Assembly (NCBI GenBank): GCA_022769125.1
Contig: JALEKN010000041.1
Location: 1 to 64,000, forward strand
Origin: Agathobacter sp.
GTDB taxonomy: Bacteria > Bacillota > Clostridia > Lachnospirales > Lachnospiraceae
DNA length: 64,000 bases
Direction of reading: 5' to 3'
Shown: positions 53,096-61,500 of the stretch, piece after piece
Numbering within the stretch: the stretch's first letter is position 1
Layout of the letters: each line of letters starts with the position of its first letter
Translations under genes and position numbers: made by a program
Notes under the pieces: generated by a model
The model's input: the letters and a program-made list of their open reading frames with translations, nothing else
Told to the model about the DNA's origin: nothing
The model's database searches: none

Positions 53096-53159
53096 TCAAA
53101 AGGGCTTTACATGTGCGGTTTTACCGTTATTTTGGGATGTCAAAAGGTTTTTACATATA
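53096..53159 (-). repeat. Pair of 20-base direct repeats upstream of the XRE gene
   Basis: Copies at 53096-53115 and 53140-53159 share TCAAAAGG..TTTACAT and are 44 bases apart, close to four helical turns. On the minus strand the right copy contains TTGACA, a possible -35 box. This suggests autoregulation of the XRE gene. Confidence 0.55.
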
Positions 53160-53189
53160 TGAAAATTGCAGCTTCTTCGCATTTACTGT

Positions 53190-53720
53190 CTACGCTGTCA
53201 TAAACTTCCGCAGCATTCGCTGTACCTCTTCCTCGTCAATGATGCTGTCCTTCATCTTCTGATTGTATCTGCGCCGCTCGATCCCCAGAACGTGTGACTT
53301 GGGATCTTCGTTCTCAAACCATTTTTCAAACACAGGCAAAAAGTCGGGTGTCTCCTTCGCACTGCCATATACACCGATAAAGTACATCCGGCTTACGATT
53401 GCATCATAGTTGTCCTCATTGTGCCGGAAGTAATCCTGCGAGCGCTCATTGAACAAAAAGTAAAGGGACGACGGGTTCGCGCAGTACATCGGCACGATCA
53501 GGATCACCTTTTCATATTGTAGCATCCCGTCAAGCAGCGCATACATATCGTCCGCCCGGTATCTGCACACGCACTTGAAGCAGTCATACGCGCACTCACT
53601 GCAGGCATGTATCTTCAATTTCTTAAAATCAATAATTCTGTCCTCCGGCTGCGCGATAAACTCTGCTATATCCTTGCAGTTGCCGCTATCTCTACCCGAA
53701 AATGTAATTATCAGATTCAT
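53190..53720 (-). CDS. Flavodoxin-fold protein (NADPH-dependent FMN reductase-like)
   Basis: 176 aa. The N-terminus LIITFSGRDSGNCKDIAEFI has the phosphate loop of flavodoxin-like reductases. A Cys-rich stretch, CSECAYDCFKCVCRYRADDM, and VILIVPMYCANPSSL follow. Members of this group bind FMN and reduce quinones, azo dyes or metals with NAD(P)H; the extra cysteines could bind a metal or cluster. It is coupled to an unknown gene 3 bases upstream. Confidence 0.72.
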   Translation of the reverse strand: MNLIITFSGRDSGNCKDIAEFIAQPEDRIIDFKKLKIHACSECAYDCFKCVCRYRADDMYALLDGMLQYEKVILIVPMYCANPSSLYFLFNERSQDYFRHNEDNYDAIVSRMYFIGVYGSAKETPDFLPVFEKWFENEDPKSHVLGIERRRYNQKMKDSIIDEEEVQRMLRKFMTA

Positions 53721-53723
53721 AGT

Positions 53724-54302
53724 TCACCTTAATATGTCACTAAATTTTGTCTTGAGGAAAAATCTGTACTCCGGATGTTCCGCGCTGTTTTCGTATTCTT
53801 CCAGCGTGATGCTTCTAAGCCATGCCTCTCTTTGTCTGTTCTGGATGAATGCATCATATCTTAGTATGGTGATCTTTCCTTCACGTTCCGCCTTAATAAT
53901 TGCATCGTACGCATCCGGCACAATTTCACAGGAGTCAACCAATGTCTTTTGTGAGGAAACATACGCATTGGGTATTTTTATGTCAATTTCATCGTTCAAC
54001 GTTATCTCATTGCAGGAATAGATGTACCCTTGCACGCCCTTGTAGGTATCTTCCAGTGCATTCGGATAATATTCTTCCAGCCGGAGCCGCCCGTCTTTTT
54101 CAAATCCATACGGTCCCCACTTGTACCATGATCCCGTGTGACTAAATCCCGCTTCCTTACACACTTTCTCGACGGCATTGCTCAGATATACCAGAACATT
54201 CTCCCGCTTATCCGAAAAGTATATCAGCGGGATGTCATGATTTGATATCCGCGGTTCTAATTCCGTTATTCCTTTTACTTGTGATGCGTGATAAAATGCC
54301 AT
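53724..54302 (-). CDS. Uncharacterised protein, 192 aa
   Basis: No family is recognised with confidence. It starts MAFYHASQVKGITELEPRIS and has FSDKRENVLVYLSNAVEKVC and WYKWGPYGFEKDGRLRLEEY. An early His-x-Ser, a Tyr-rich middle and a final basic part would fit an ADP-ribosyl-type fold, but this is a guess. GAGG lies 7-8 bases before the chosen ATG. It is followed 3 bases later by the flavodoxin-like gene. Upstream lies a tandem array of hairpins. Confidence 0.6.
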   Translation of the reverse strand: MAFYHASQVKGITELEPRISNHDIPLIYFSDKRENVLVYLSNAVEKVCKEAGFSHTGSWYKWGPYGFEKDGRLRLEEYYPNALEDTYKGVQGYIYSCNEITLNDEIDIKIPNAYVSSQKTLVDSCEIVPDAYDAIIKAEREGKITILRYDAFIQNRQREAWLRSITLEEYENSAEHPEYRFFLKTKFSDILR

Positions 54303-54334
54303 GATGTTACCTCTGTCAATCACTATGTTTTATG

Positions 54335-54571
54335 GCTCCTATGTGATGGTTATTTCGTATTTTTTCAATTTTACACTATGCTTTATAGCTTTCATGTGAT
54401 GGCTATTGGCATTTTTCTCAATTAACCATTACATTTTATCGCTTTCATGTGATGGCTATTAGCATTTTTCGCCATTAGCCATTACATCTTTCCTTTTTTA
54501 TGTGATGGTTTTTGACACTTTTTGTCATTAGCCATTACATTTTCCATTTTCATGTGGTGGCTATTTCACAT
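54335..54571. repeat. Tandem array of ~53-bp hairpin-forming repeats
   Basis: ATGTGATGG or ATGTGGTGG recurs at 54341, 54394, 54447, 54500 and 54552, a period of 52-53 bases. Within each unit, ATGTGATGGCTATTAGC-type sequence pairs with the later GCCATTAGCCATTACAT. The array fills the gap between rlmD and the unknown gene and contains no reading frame. Confidence 0.85.
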
Positions 54572-54572
54572 T

Positions 54573-55802
54573 TCATCCCTTTTCCACCACACAGACCGTC
54601 TCTATATGCCCCGTCATCGGGAAGCAGTCAAACGGTGTGCATTCCTTTGCGCGATACCCGTGTCGGATAAGGTACTTTAGGTCACGCGCCAGAGTGTCCG
54701 GTCCGCAGGAAACATACACGATCCGACCCGGTGAAAGCTTGACTACCGAAGATAGAAATGCCTCATTGCTTCCGGTTCGCGGCGGGTCCATGATAACAAC
54801 GTCCGCATGCTCATTCTTTTCTGCCATCTCGACCATGAACTTTCCGGCATCCTCGCAGAAGAAACGGATATTATGTGCTTCGTTGCGCTTTGCGTTTTTG
54901 ATTGCGTCCCGGATTGCGTCCTTGTTCAATTCCACGCCGATAACCTCCGCAGCATGGCGGCTTGCAATGATACCGATCGTTCCGGTGCCGCAGTATGCAT
55001 CGATCACGCGCTCTTTGCCGGTGAGTCCCGCGCAGGCGATCGCCTTTTCATATAGAAGCTCCGTCTGCTTTGGATTTACCTGATAAAAGGACGATGGCGA
55101 AATACAAAACGTATTTCCGCAAAGTTCATCCTCGATATAGCCTTTTCCGTAAACGACAATATTGCGGTCGCCGAGCACCATGCTCGTCTTTTTGTTATTG
55201 ACATTGACTACTACCGTGCTGATATTCGGATGTTTCTGGCGAAGCGCTTTCACGAAATTATTCTTTGACGGAAGGATCGGCGAACCAAGCACCAGAACCA
55301 CCATGATCTGTCCCGTGTGATAGCCTTTGCGCACAAGCACATGCCGGAGCAATCCGTATCCGGTATCCTCGTCGTAAGTTTTGATGCGAAATGAGCGCAA
55401 TAATCCCTTGATGTCGCGGATAATCTCGTCTGCTTCCGCATCCTCGATCATACAGGATTCTACATCCACGACCTCATGGGAGTTCTTGCGGTAAACGCCC
55501 GCAACGATCTGCCCTTTCGTCGTACAGTCGAATACTGCATGTACCTTGTGGCGGTAATGGTAGGGATCATCCATCCCAACGATCGGAGCCACCTTGCAAA
55601 ATGGCTCCATCAGTTTCTTCATATACTGCTGCTTCTGTTGTAGCTGGTTCTCGTAAGCCATTCCCTGATAGTCACAGCCACCACACTTTTTTGCATACGG
55701 ACACTCGTTACCATGTGTCTGCTTTCCCACATTTTTATTTTCTTTTGCAAACTTATGATTCTCTCTCTTATCTCTTCCTACTGCATTACGCTGCGCACCC
55801 AT
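54573..55802 (-). CDS. 23S rRNA (uracil-C5)-methyltransferase, RlmD/TrmA type
   Basis: 409 aa. It has an N-terminal cluster motif [14 protein letters not shown], a central domain, and a SAM-dependent methyltransferase part with [21 protein letters not shown] and the catalytic cysteine in [13 protein letters not shown] near residue 355. The target could be 23S rRNA U1939 or U747. The first ~30 residues are basic and unusual. The start overlaps the end of nfo by 25 bases, with AAAGGAG inside nfo. Confidence 0.92.
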   Translation of the reverse strand: MGAQRNAVGRDKRENHKFAKENKNVGKQTHGNECPYAKKCGGCDYQGMAYENQLQQKQQYMKKLMEPFCKVAPIVGMDDPYHYRHKVHAVFDCTTKGQIVAGVYRKNSHEVVDVESCMIEDAEADEIIRDIKGLLRSFRIKTYDEDTGYGLLRHVLVRKGYHTGQIMVVLVLGSPILPSKNNFVKALRQKHPNISTVVVNVNNKKTSMVLGDRNIVVYGKGYIEDELCGNTFCISPSSFYQVNPKQTELLYEKAIACAGLTGKERVIDAYCGTGTIGIIASRHAAEVIGVELNKDAIRDAIKNAKRNEAHNIRFFCEDAGKFMVEMAEKNEHADVVIMDPPRTGSNEAFLSSVVKLSPGRIVYVSCGPDTLARDLKYLIRHGYRAKECTPFDCFPMTGHIETVCVVEKG

Positions 55803-56608
55803 GCGATCTCCTTTGCATATCCTGCATCATCATTTGGTGTTTCAAGGATAAACGGCTTGCCCTGAAGTCTCGGATGGCGGATCACCGCCGCAAGCGCATC
55901 CTTGCCGATATGTCCCTCGCCTAGCAATTCGTGGCGATCCTTGTGGGCTTCAATCGGATTTTTGCTGTCGTTAAGATGAATTGCACGAAGCCGATCTGCC
56001 CCGACGATCTGGTCAAACAGCTCCAGCACCTCGTCCAGCTTTGTAACAATGTCATACCCGGCTTCCCACAAATGGCAGGTGTCCAGACAGACGCCAACCT
56101 TGTCCTTTAGCTCTACTTTGTCAATAATCGCGCGAAGCTCCTCGAAATTTCTGCCGATCTCACTTCCCTTACCAGCCATTCCTTCTAGCAGCACCATCGT
56201 CTTCATTTCCGGGAAAAGTACCTCGTTCATCGCCTCAACAATATAATCGATTCCCGTTTCCACGCCTTGTCCAACATGGGAACCCGGATGAAAATTGTAA
56301 TAATTGCCCGGCAGATACTCCATCCGCTTCATATCATCCGCAAACATATCCTTTGCAAATTTGCGGATGTCCGCCTTGTCCGAGCACAGATTCATCGTGT
56401 ACGGTGCGTGTGCCACAAGCGGTCCGAAATTGTGTTCATCCATAATCTGCTGCAATGCGGCAACATCCTTCTCATCAATGTCTTTTGCCTTTCCGCCACG
56501 CGGATTTCTTGTAAAAAACGCAAAGGTATCTGCGCCCAGCTTCAACGCTGTTTTTCCCATTTCAGCAAATCCGCCGCTTGCTGAGATATGACTTCCGATA
56601 TAGATCAT
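55778..56608 (-). CDS. nfo: Deoxyribonuclease IV (AP endonuclease)
   Basis: 276 aa, the normal length. It cuts DNA at abasic sites and uses three zinc ions. Conserved parts are [19 protein letters not shown] at the start, [44 protein letters not shown] and [20 protein letters not shown]. It heads a likely operon with rlmD; the NUDIX gene lies 15 bases upstream. Confidence 0.97.
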   Translation of the reverse strand: MIYIGSHISASGGFAEMGKTALKLGADTFAFFTRNPRGGKAKDIDEKDVAALQQIMDEHNFGPLVAHAPYTMNLCSDKADIRKFAKDMFADDMKRMEYLPGNYYNFHPGSHVGQGVETGIDYIVEAMNEVLFPEMKTMVLLEGMAGKGSEIGRNFEELRAIIDKVELKDKVGVCLDTCHLWEAGYDIVTKLDEVLELFDQIVGADRLRAIHLNDSKNPIEAHKDRHELLGEGHIGKDALAAVIRHPRLQGKPFILETPNDDAGYAKEIAWVRSVMQ

Positions 56609-56623
56609 GTTTATTTCCTCCGA

Positions 56624-57091
56624 TTATTTTTCCTGTGTTTTTCTCATTTCAATGTATTTTCTGACCACCGGTGCGATCGGGTCTGAAATCTCCGCCGGGA
56701 TGTCCGCAAGTGCAAAAAAGCGCAGCTCCTCCACTTCCTCTTCCTGCCGTTTCAGCGTGCCGTGGTATTTCCTGCAAAGGTAAATGATCTCCACGTTATA
56801 GACCTCATCCCCATTCGGGTAAATGTAATGCACTTCCGGTCCGGAATTGACCATGAAAAATTCAAGCTCGTCTGCGATCAGTCCTGTCTCCTCAAAAAGC
56901 TCTCTTTTCGCACATTCTTCCACTGTCTCATTCAATTCGATTGAGCCGCCGGCGTACCCCCATTTGTGGTTATCCGTCCTTTTTCCTAAAAGGATCTCTC
57001 CGTTTTCATTCTCGATAATAACGCTTCCCGCACATTGGAGCAGCGGGGCATGTCCCACCACCTTGCGCAGATCCATAATATAGTTGCTCAT
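56624..57091 (-). CDS. NUDIX hydrolase
   Basis: 155 aa. The Nudix box GGSIELNETVEECAKRELFE (then ETGL) is intact, near residue 49. The conserved KWGYAGGS entry is like that of ADP-ribose or sanitising pyrophosphatases. It lies 3 bases downstream of the rsmH-like gene and 15 bases upstream of nfo, suggesting a DNA/RNA maintenance unit. Confidence 0.88.
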   Translation of the reverse strand: MSNYIMDLRKVVGHAPLLQCAGSVIIENENGEILLGKRTDNHKWGYAGGSIELNETVEECAKRELFEETGLIADELEFFMVNSGPEVHYIYPNGDEVYNVEIIYLCRKYHGTLKRQEEEVEELRFFALADIPAEISDPIAPVVRKYIEMRKTQEK

Positions 57092-57094
57092 GTG

Positions 57095-58162
57095 CTATTC
57101 CTCCTCGCTGCGTATCGCCCAGCGCATCTTTGTCGATCTTGCACGCCCGTTGCTCCGGCACTCCTCTGCGGATGGGCGGATGACCTCACGCGCGACCTCG
57201 CTGTAAATTCCCTGCTTACATAGTTCCTTAAATGAACGCTTTACCAGACGGTCTTCCCCGGAATGGAACGTCAAAATGGCAACACGCCCTCCCGGATTTA
57301 ACACTCCCGGCAGCTTTTCCAGAAATGAATGCAGCACCTCAAACTCGCTGTTTACGTCGATGCGCAGCGCCTGAAACGTTCTCTGGCAGGACTTCTTGAC
57401 CGCGTCCTGACGCTCAGCCTTCGGCAGATAGATCAGCGCCGCCTCTATCGCCTCGCGGAGCGCTGTTGTTGTATCCATAGGATTGCCCTGTCTCATGCGG
57501 AAAAATACCTTTTCCGCAATCTCCTCGGCATACGGTTCATCGGAATTTTCCACGAGCATTCCGACAAATTCCTCCTGCGTGATCTCATGCAGCCGCTCTG
57601 CTGCACTGCTGCCCTTCTGCGGATTCATGCGCAGATCCAGCGGTCCGTCGATCTTATAAGAAAACCCGCGCTCCGGGTTATCGATCTGCATGGATGACAC
57701 GCCGAGATCTGCAAGCACAAAATCAAACTTGCCTGCCTCTTTTGCCACTTCATCGATATTTGCAAAGTTGATCAGCTTTACCGTCAGGATATCCTCGCCA
57801 AACCCAAGCTTGCGCAGGCGTTCTTTCGTCTTTTCCGACTCGATCGGGTCCACATCCAAGCCGTAGATGTGTCCTCTGCCCTCCAGCTTTTCCAGCATCC
57901 GCCGCGTATGTCCGCCGTATCCGAGGGTTGCGTCAAGTCCCCTTTGTCCCGGCTTGATCTGTAAAAAGTCAAGGATCTCGTCAACCATGATTGAGATGTG
58001 CATCCCCGCCGGCGTACTGCCCTTTTCGATCACATGTGCAACGGTGTCGGCATATTTTTCCGGGTTCTGCTCTTTGTATTTTTCCTCGAATTTCTTCGGG
58101 TACTTGCCGGAATAGTGGACTCTCCGCTTGTGCGGTGTCTGCTGATTCGGTGTCTGTTCCAT
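57095..58162 (-). CDS. RsmH-like 16S rRNA methyltransferase
   Basis: 355 aa. The core matches RsmH, which methylates N4 of C1402 in 16S rRNA: GLDATLGYGGHTRRMLE, VLADLGVSSMQIDNPERGFS, LDLRMNP, QRTFQALRIDVNSE and RVAILTFHSGEDRLVK. A basic ~40-residue N-terminal extension and the GMHISIMVDEILDFLQIKPG start differ from the standard HxPVLL opening. The gene is not in a division/cell-wall cluster (mraZ, ftsL), so it may be a second copy or a relocated single copy. Confidence 0.85.
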   Translation of the reverse strand: MEQTPNQQTPHKRRVHYSGKYPKKFEEKYKEQNPEKYADTVAHVIEKGSTPAGMHISIMVDEILDFLQIKPGQRGLDATLGYGGHTRRMLEKLEGRGHIYGLDVDPIESEKTKERLRKLGFGEDILTVKLINFANIDEVAKEAGKFDFVLADLGVSSMQIDNPERGFSYKIDGPLDLRMNPQKGSSAAERLHEITQEEFVGMLVENSDEPYAEEIAEKVFFRMRQGNPMDTTTALREAIEAALIYLPKAERQDAVKKSCQRTFQALRIDVNSEFEVLHSFLEKLPGVLNPGGRVAILTFHSGEDRLVKRSFKELCKQGIYSEVAREVIRPSAEECRSNGRARSTKMRWAIRSEEE

Positions 58163-58194
58163 GTATCTTTATCCTCCAAACTAAAATTTGAATT

Positions 58195-59262
58195 TTACGC
58201 CCCGACGCAATACTCCTTTATATACTCCGCAAAATAAGGTAACGCGAGTGAGATGTATCCCTGTCTTGAATTTAATATTCCTCTTTTTATCAGCCGGTCT
58301 CTATACATAGAGTAGCTTCCGGCGCGTTCTCCCATGAGCTTAAGCACTTCTTCACGCTTGTACTCTTCCTTTTCCGTCAGAAGACTCGCAAGGAAACGAT
58401 CCAGTTCTGTCATTTCCTCCCATATTTTTTCGTAAGAATATGCAAACAATTCTGCTTTTAGCATCGGCAAAATATCTTCCAGAGTCTCTTCCGCTTTCTT
58501 CTTAAAGCACAGCACTCCCAGTTCCTGAAATGCATACGCATAGCCCTTTGTGATTTTCGCCATTTTCTGTGCCTGCTCGCCGTCTATATTCAGCTTACTT
58601 CTATACATTTCCGTCATTCTGATCATATTTAGCGGTTCCGTTTTAACGGTTGTCGCCCTTCGGAAAAATGTAAGGTTTTTGACATTGCTGAGTTCCTGAA
58701 TATTTTCATATAACCCTGTGCATACAAAATACACCGGGTATCCTGCTCTGAGCCATCTGCCATACTCTGATGCAAACTTAACCATCTCTTCGGATTTTGA
58801 GACCTCATCTATTCCTATCAGTATCTTTTTGCCCTTTTTCTGAGCAGCTTGGATCATTGTCTCAACCTCTACTCCGATATCAAAGAAATCGTCATTTCTT
58901 GTATATCCAATTCCGCCACCCGTTCCGAGTATCGTTGCCGGGATACTTGCTCCCGAAAGCTTCTTATCATTTGAACCAAATCCCTCTTTTACAAGCATTG
59001 CAGCAATCTGTCCGAGTATATTTCTTGTCGGATTAACATCAAAAACAAGCCAATTTATATATTTATTCCCGTTACTCTTTAATTCCTCCTCCACCTTTGC
59101 CAAAATAACCGTTTTACCAGATCCTCTGACTCCGGTTATCTTATATACCAACTCGGATGGATTATCATACAGAAAATTTTCCAGTATCTCATCCGTTTTT
59201 TCAGTATGAATATATGTGTTTTCCGGCACCTTACTAAATGTTGTCGTAAACGGATTCTGCAT
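58195..59262 (-). CDS. AAA ATPase of the ORC/AAA_16 type
   Basis: 355 aa. Walker A is TGVRGSGKTVILAKVEEEL near residue 44, Walker B is ILIGIDEVSKSEEM near 155, and a sensor-like CTGLYENIQEL follows. The C-terminal ~100 residues look like a winged helix (TEKEEYKREEVLKLMGERAG, SRQGYISLALPYFAEYI). Such stand-alone ATPases occur in mobile elements and signalling units; the role here is unknown. Its upstream region contains two perfect 21-bp direct repeats. GAGAGGTGG precedes the ATG. Confidence 0.8.
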   Translation of the reverse strand: MQNPFTTTFSKVPENTYIHTEKTDEILENFLYDNPSELVYKITGVRGSGKTVILAKVEEELKSNGNKYINWLVFDVNPTRNILGQIAAMLVKEGFGSNDKKLSGASIPATILGTGGGIGYTRNDDFFDIGVEVETMIQAAQKKGKKILIGIDEVSKSEEMVKFASEYGRWLRAGYPVYFVCTGLYENIQELSNVKNLTFFRRATTVKTEPLNMIRMTEMYRSKLNIDGEQAQKMAKITKGYAYAFQELGVLCFKKKAEETLEDILPMLKAELFAYSYEKIWEEMTELDRFLASLLTEKEEYKREEVLKLMGERAGSYSMYRDRLIKRGILNSRQGYISLALPYFAEYIKEYCVGA

Positions 59263-59304
59263 ATAACCACCTCTCTTTATACTTTTTATTTTTCTTTATG
59301 CTTC

Positions 59305-59354
59305 TTTATACATTTTTATACTTTTCATTTCATTTTATACATTTTTATACTTTT
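59305..59354 (-). repeat. Two perfect 21-bp direct repeats upstream of the AAA ATPase gene
   Basis: Copies at 59305-59325 and 59334-59354 read AAAAGTATAAAAATGTATAA on the minus strand, 29 bases apart. They lie in an AT-rich stretch 43-92 bases before the ATPase start and could be operators or an initiator-like array. Confidence 0.65.
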
Positions 59355-59412
59355 TTGCAATCCATATATTTGCGTTCTGCATCCGTATATAATAACATTT
59401 TAACACAAAAAA

Positions 59413-59451
59413 CAATCCATGTTGCCACCATTACAGCGGAAACATGGATTG
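59413..59451 (-). terminator. Terminator of the intracellular GH5 gene
   Basis: An 11-bp stem CAATCCATGTT / AACATGGATTG is followed on the minus strand by six T. A related, incomplete copy lies at 61391-61430. Confidence 0.8.
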
Positions 59452-59472
59452 CTATGTTTTACTATCGATTGT

Positions 59473-60495
59473 CTATTTCTGATTCCACAATTTAAGCAGT
59501 TGCTCACGGATTGGTTCATAGTGATCCCCCATGATACCGAAGTCCATTTCTTTATAGGTCCATACGGCACTTCCAATCCCGAAATGGCGAAACACCGTAT
59601 CCACATCCCGGAACCAGCGGAATGTATCTGCGATTGGTGCCTGATCTATCACACCAAATTCGCCACAATACAAGCTCACACCCGCATCTTTTGCCGCCGT
59701 TACTGCCTCCATGACCATTTCAGCAATAAACTCCGGTCCCATAACCTGTGAATGTGCTTTACAAACAGCTTCTCCCTGATAACCGATTGGAGTAGACTTT
59801 ATACGATAATATTCCATTTCTTCCGGGTAGGAAATATCTTCCACATCTTTAATTGCCGGAACCCAATATGCCTTCTGGTGCGTAAATAATAACGGCTCAT
59901 AAAAATGGAAGGTGAACATAATATTTTCATCTTTGGGCTTTTCTAAAAGTTTTAATGTCGCAACACTGTTCCACTGAATGCCTCCATATATGATGATCGT
60001 GTCTCTCGCAATCCGCCGGATTGCATCCACAGTCTCTGCAATCAGATGATTCCAAGCATCTGCATTTTCCTGTTCTACCACTTCATTTAGGAGTTCAAAA
60101 GCAACATTCGTGTCATTCGCATAGCGCTCTGCAATCTTAATCCACAGATCCACAAAACGCTTCTGAACCTTTTTGTCTGAAAACAGATTGTTCTTTTCTG
60201 TATCCCCAGCATAATTAAAATCATATCCGTATGCCTTGTGAAGATCCAACACAATATTCAGACCATGCCGTTTGCACCATTCCACAGTTCTGGTGACATA
60301 AGCAAAGCCTTCCTCTTTTGTCCTGCCCTGCTCGTCCTCCAAAACCTCATAATCGATTGCCAGGCGAACATGATCAAAGCCCATTCCCGCGATTTTATGA
60401 ATGTCTTCCTCTTTCAAAAACGCATTATAATGTTCCGTTGTGTGCTCACACTGGGATAAATATCCGCCTAAATTGATACCTCTCATCAGTTTCAT
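59473..60495 (-). CDS. GH5 family glycosidase, intracellular
   Basis: 340 aa and no signal peptide. It begins MKLMRGINLGGYLSQCEHTT. The acid/base Glu is in FELLNEVVEQ (near residue 133) and the nucleophile is in SLYCGEFGV (near residue 275); FTFHFYEPLLFTHQ is also typical of GH5. It probably acts on short oligosaccharides after uptake. The AraC-type regulator is divergent, 127 bases away. Its terminator is 22 bases past the stop. Confidence 0.88.
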   Translation of the reverse strand: MKLMRGINLGGYLSQCEHTTEHYNAFLKEEDIHKIAGMGFDHVRLAIDYEVLEDEQGRTKEEGFAYVTRTVEWCKRHGLNIVLDLHKAYGYDFNYAGDTEKNNLFSDKKVQKRFVDLWIKIAERYANDTNVAFELLNEVVEQENADAWNHLIAETVDAIRRIARDTIIIYGGIQWNSVATLKLLEKPKDENIMFTFHFYEPLLFTHQKAYWVPAIKDVEDISYPEEMEYYRIKSTPIGYQGEAVCKAHSQVMGPEFIAEMVMEAVTAAKDAGVSLYCGEFGVIDQAPIADTFRWFRDVDTVFRHFGIGSAVWTYKEMDFGIMGDHYEPIREQLLKLWNQK

Positions 60496-60622
60496 ATAAT
60501 TTTCCTCCCAAATCGTGCTTTTTTCTTTGCTATCTTAATTATGACATGATATGATTTCTATATATATCTTTTTTCTGCGTTTTTTATCGTTTTAATGTCA
60601 TTTCAGACAGAAGGGAAACATT

Positions 60623-61372
60623 ATGAATATCCCACAGGAGCTTTTCTATCAGCAATATGTACGCCGGGAAATCGAAGCCTACCGTGCTCCCTACGAACCC
60701 GAGTCAGAGTTTTATACCTATGTAATGCAGGGAAATCTGGAAAAAGTAGCCGAACTCTGCCAAGAGACATTTGCGAGCAAGAGCGGTCTTGGTTGTTTAT
60801 CAAATGCTCCGCTCCAGAATCTAAAATATCACTTTGCTATTACAGCCGCACTTTTAGCCAGATACTGCATCGAAGGGGGATTGGAAGTTTCTGAATCCTA
60901 TGATCTGAGTGATTACTATATCCATAAAGCAGACCAGATGCAATCATTGGAGTCTATTTCGGCGTTGCACCCTGTCATGTGTCTGGATTATGCATCCCGT
61001 ATGAACCATCTGCGTCATAAAGGTGCCTATTCCCGTCCGGTCTGCCTGTGCTTAGAGTATATCTACGATCATCTCCATACCCGAATTACTGTTCCTGATC
61101 TGGCTGCACACACGGGGCTCTCTCCCAACTATCTAAGCCGTCTCTTTCACAAAGAAACCGGGAGCAGAATCAGCGAGTATATCCAAGACAAAAAAATAGA
61201 GACCGCCCGGAATATGCTTTGCTATTCCGATTATACGATCTCTACAATTGCCTCTACGCTGGCATTTCCAAGTCAAAGCTATTTTACAGAACTTTTTCAC
61301 AAAAAGACAGGAAAAACCCCGCGTGAATACCGGATGGAATATTTCCGTACAACGCACGTTTCCACTATGTAA
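60623..61372 (+). CDS. AraC family transcriptional regulator
   Basis: 249 aa. The C-terminal two-helix-turn-helix domain (about 145-240) has LAAHTGLSPNYLSRLFHKET and STLAFPSQSYFTELFHKKTG, ending KTPREYR. The N-terminal ~140 residues are helical and not a typical cupin. It is read away from the GH5 gene and probably controls it in response to a sugar. GAAGGG lies near the ATG. Confidence 0.88.
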   Translation: MNIPQELFYQQYVRREIEAYRAPYEPESEFYTYVMQGNLEKVAELCQETFASKSGLGCLSNAPLQNLKYHFAITAALLARYCIEGGLEVSESYDLSDYYIHKADQMQSLESISALHPVMCLDYASRMNHLRHKGAYSRPVCLCLEYIYDHLHTRITVPDLAAHTGLSPNYLSRLFHKETGSRISEYIQDKKIETARNMLCYSDYTISTIASTLAFPSQSYFTELFHKKTGKTPREYRMEYFRTTHVSTM

Positions 61373-61390
61373 GAGCAAGTACCGCCTGCT

Positions 61391-61430
61391 CCATTCCTGT
61401 TACCACCGTTACAGTGGAAACATGGATTGC
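61391..61430. repeat. Second copy of a ~27-base repeat flanking the GH5/AraC pair
   Basis: CACCGTTACAGTGGAAACAT followed by GGATTGC matches 59427-59452 with two differences. The inverted left arm found at 59413 is degenerate here and no T run follows, so it is not a good terminator. Confidence 0.6.
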
Positions 61431-61500
61431 AAGTATTGAAATGCCATAGTCAGGTAGTATAATTATATTGTTATCTTTTTCTTTAAGGAGGATTCCTTTT

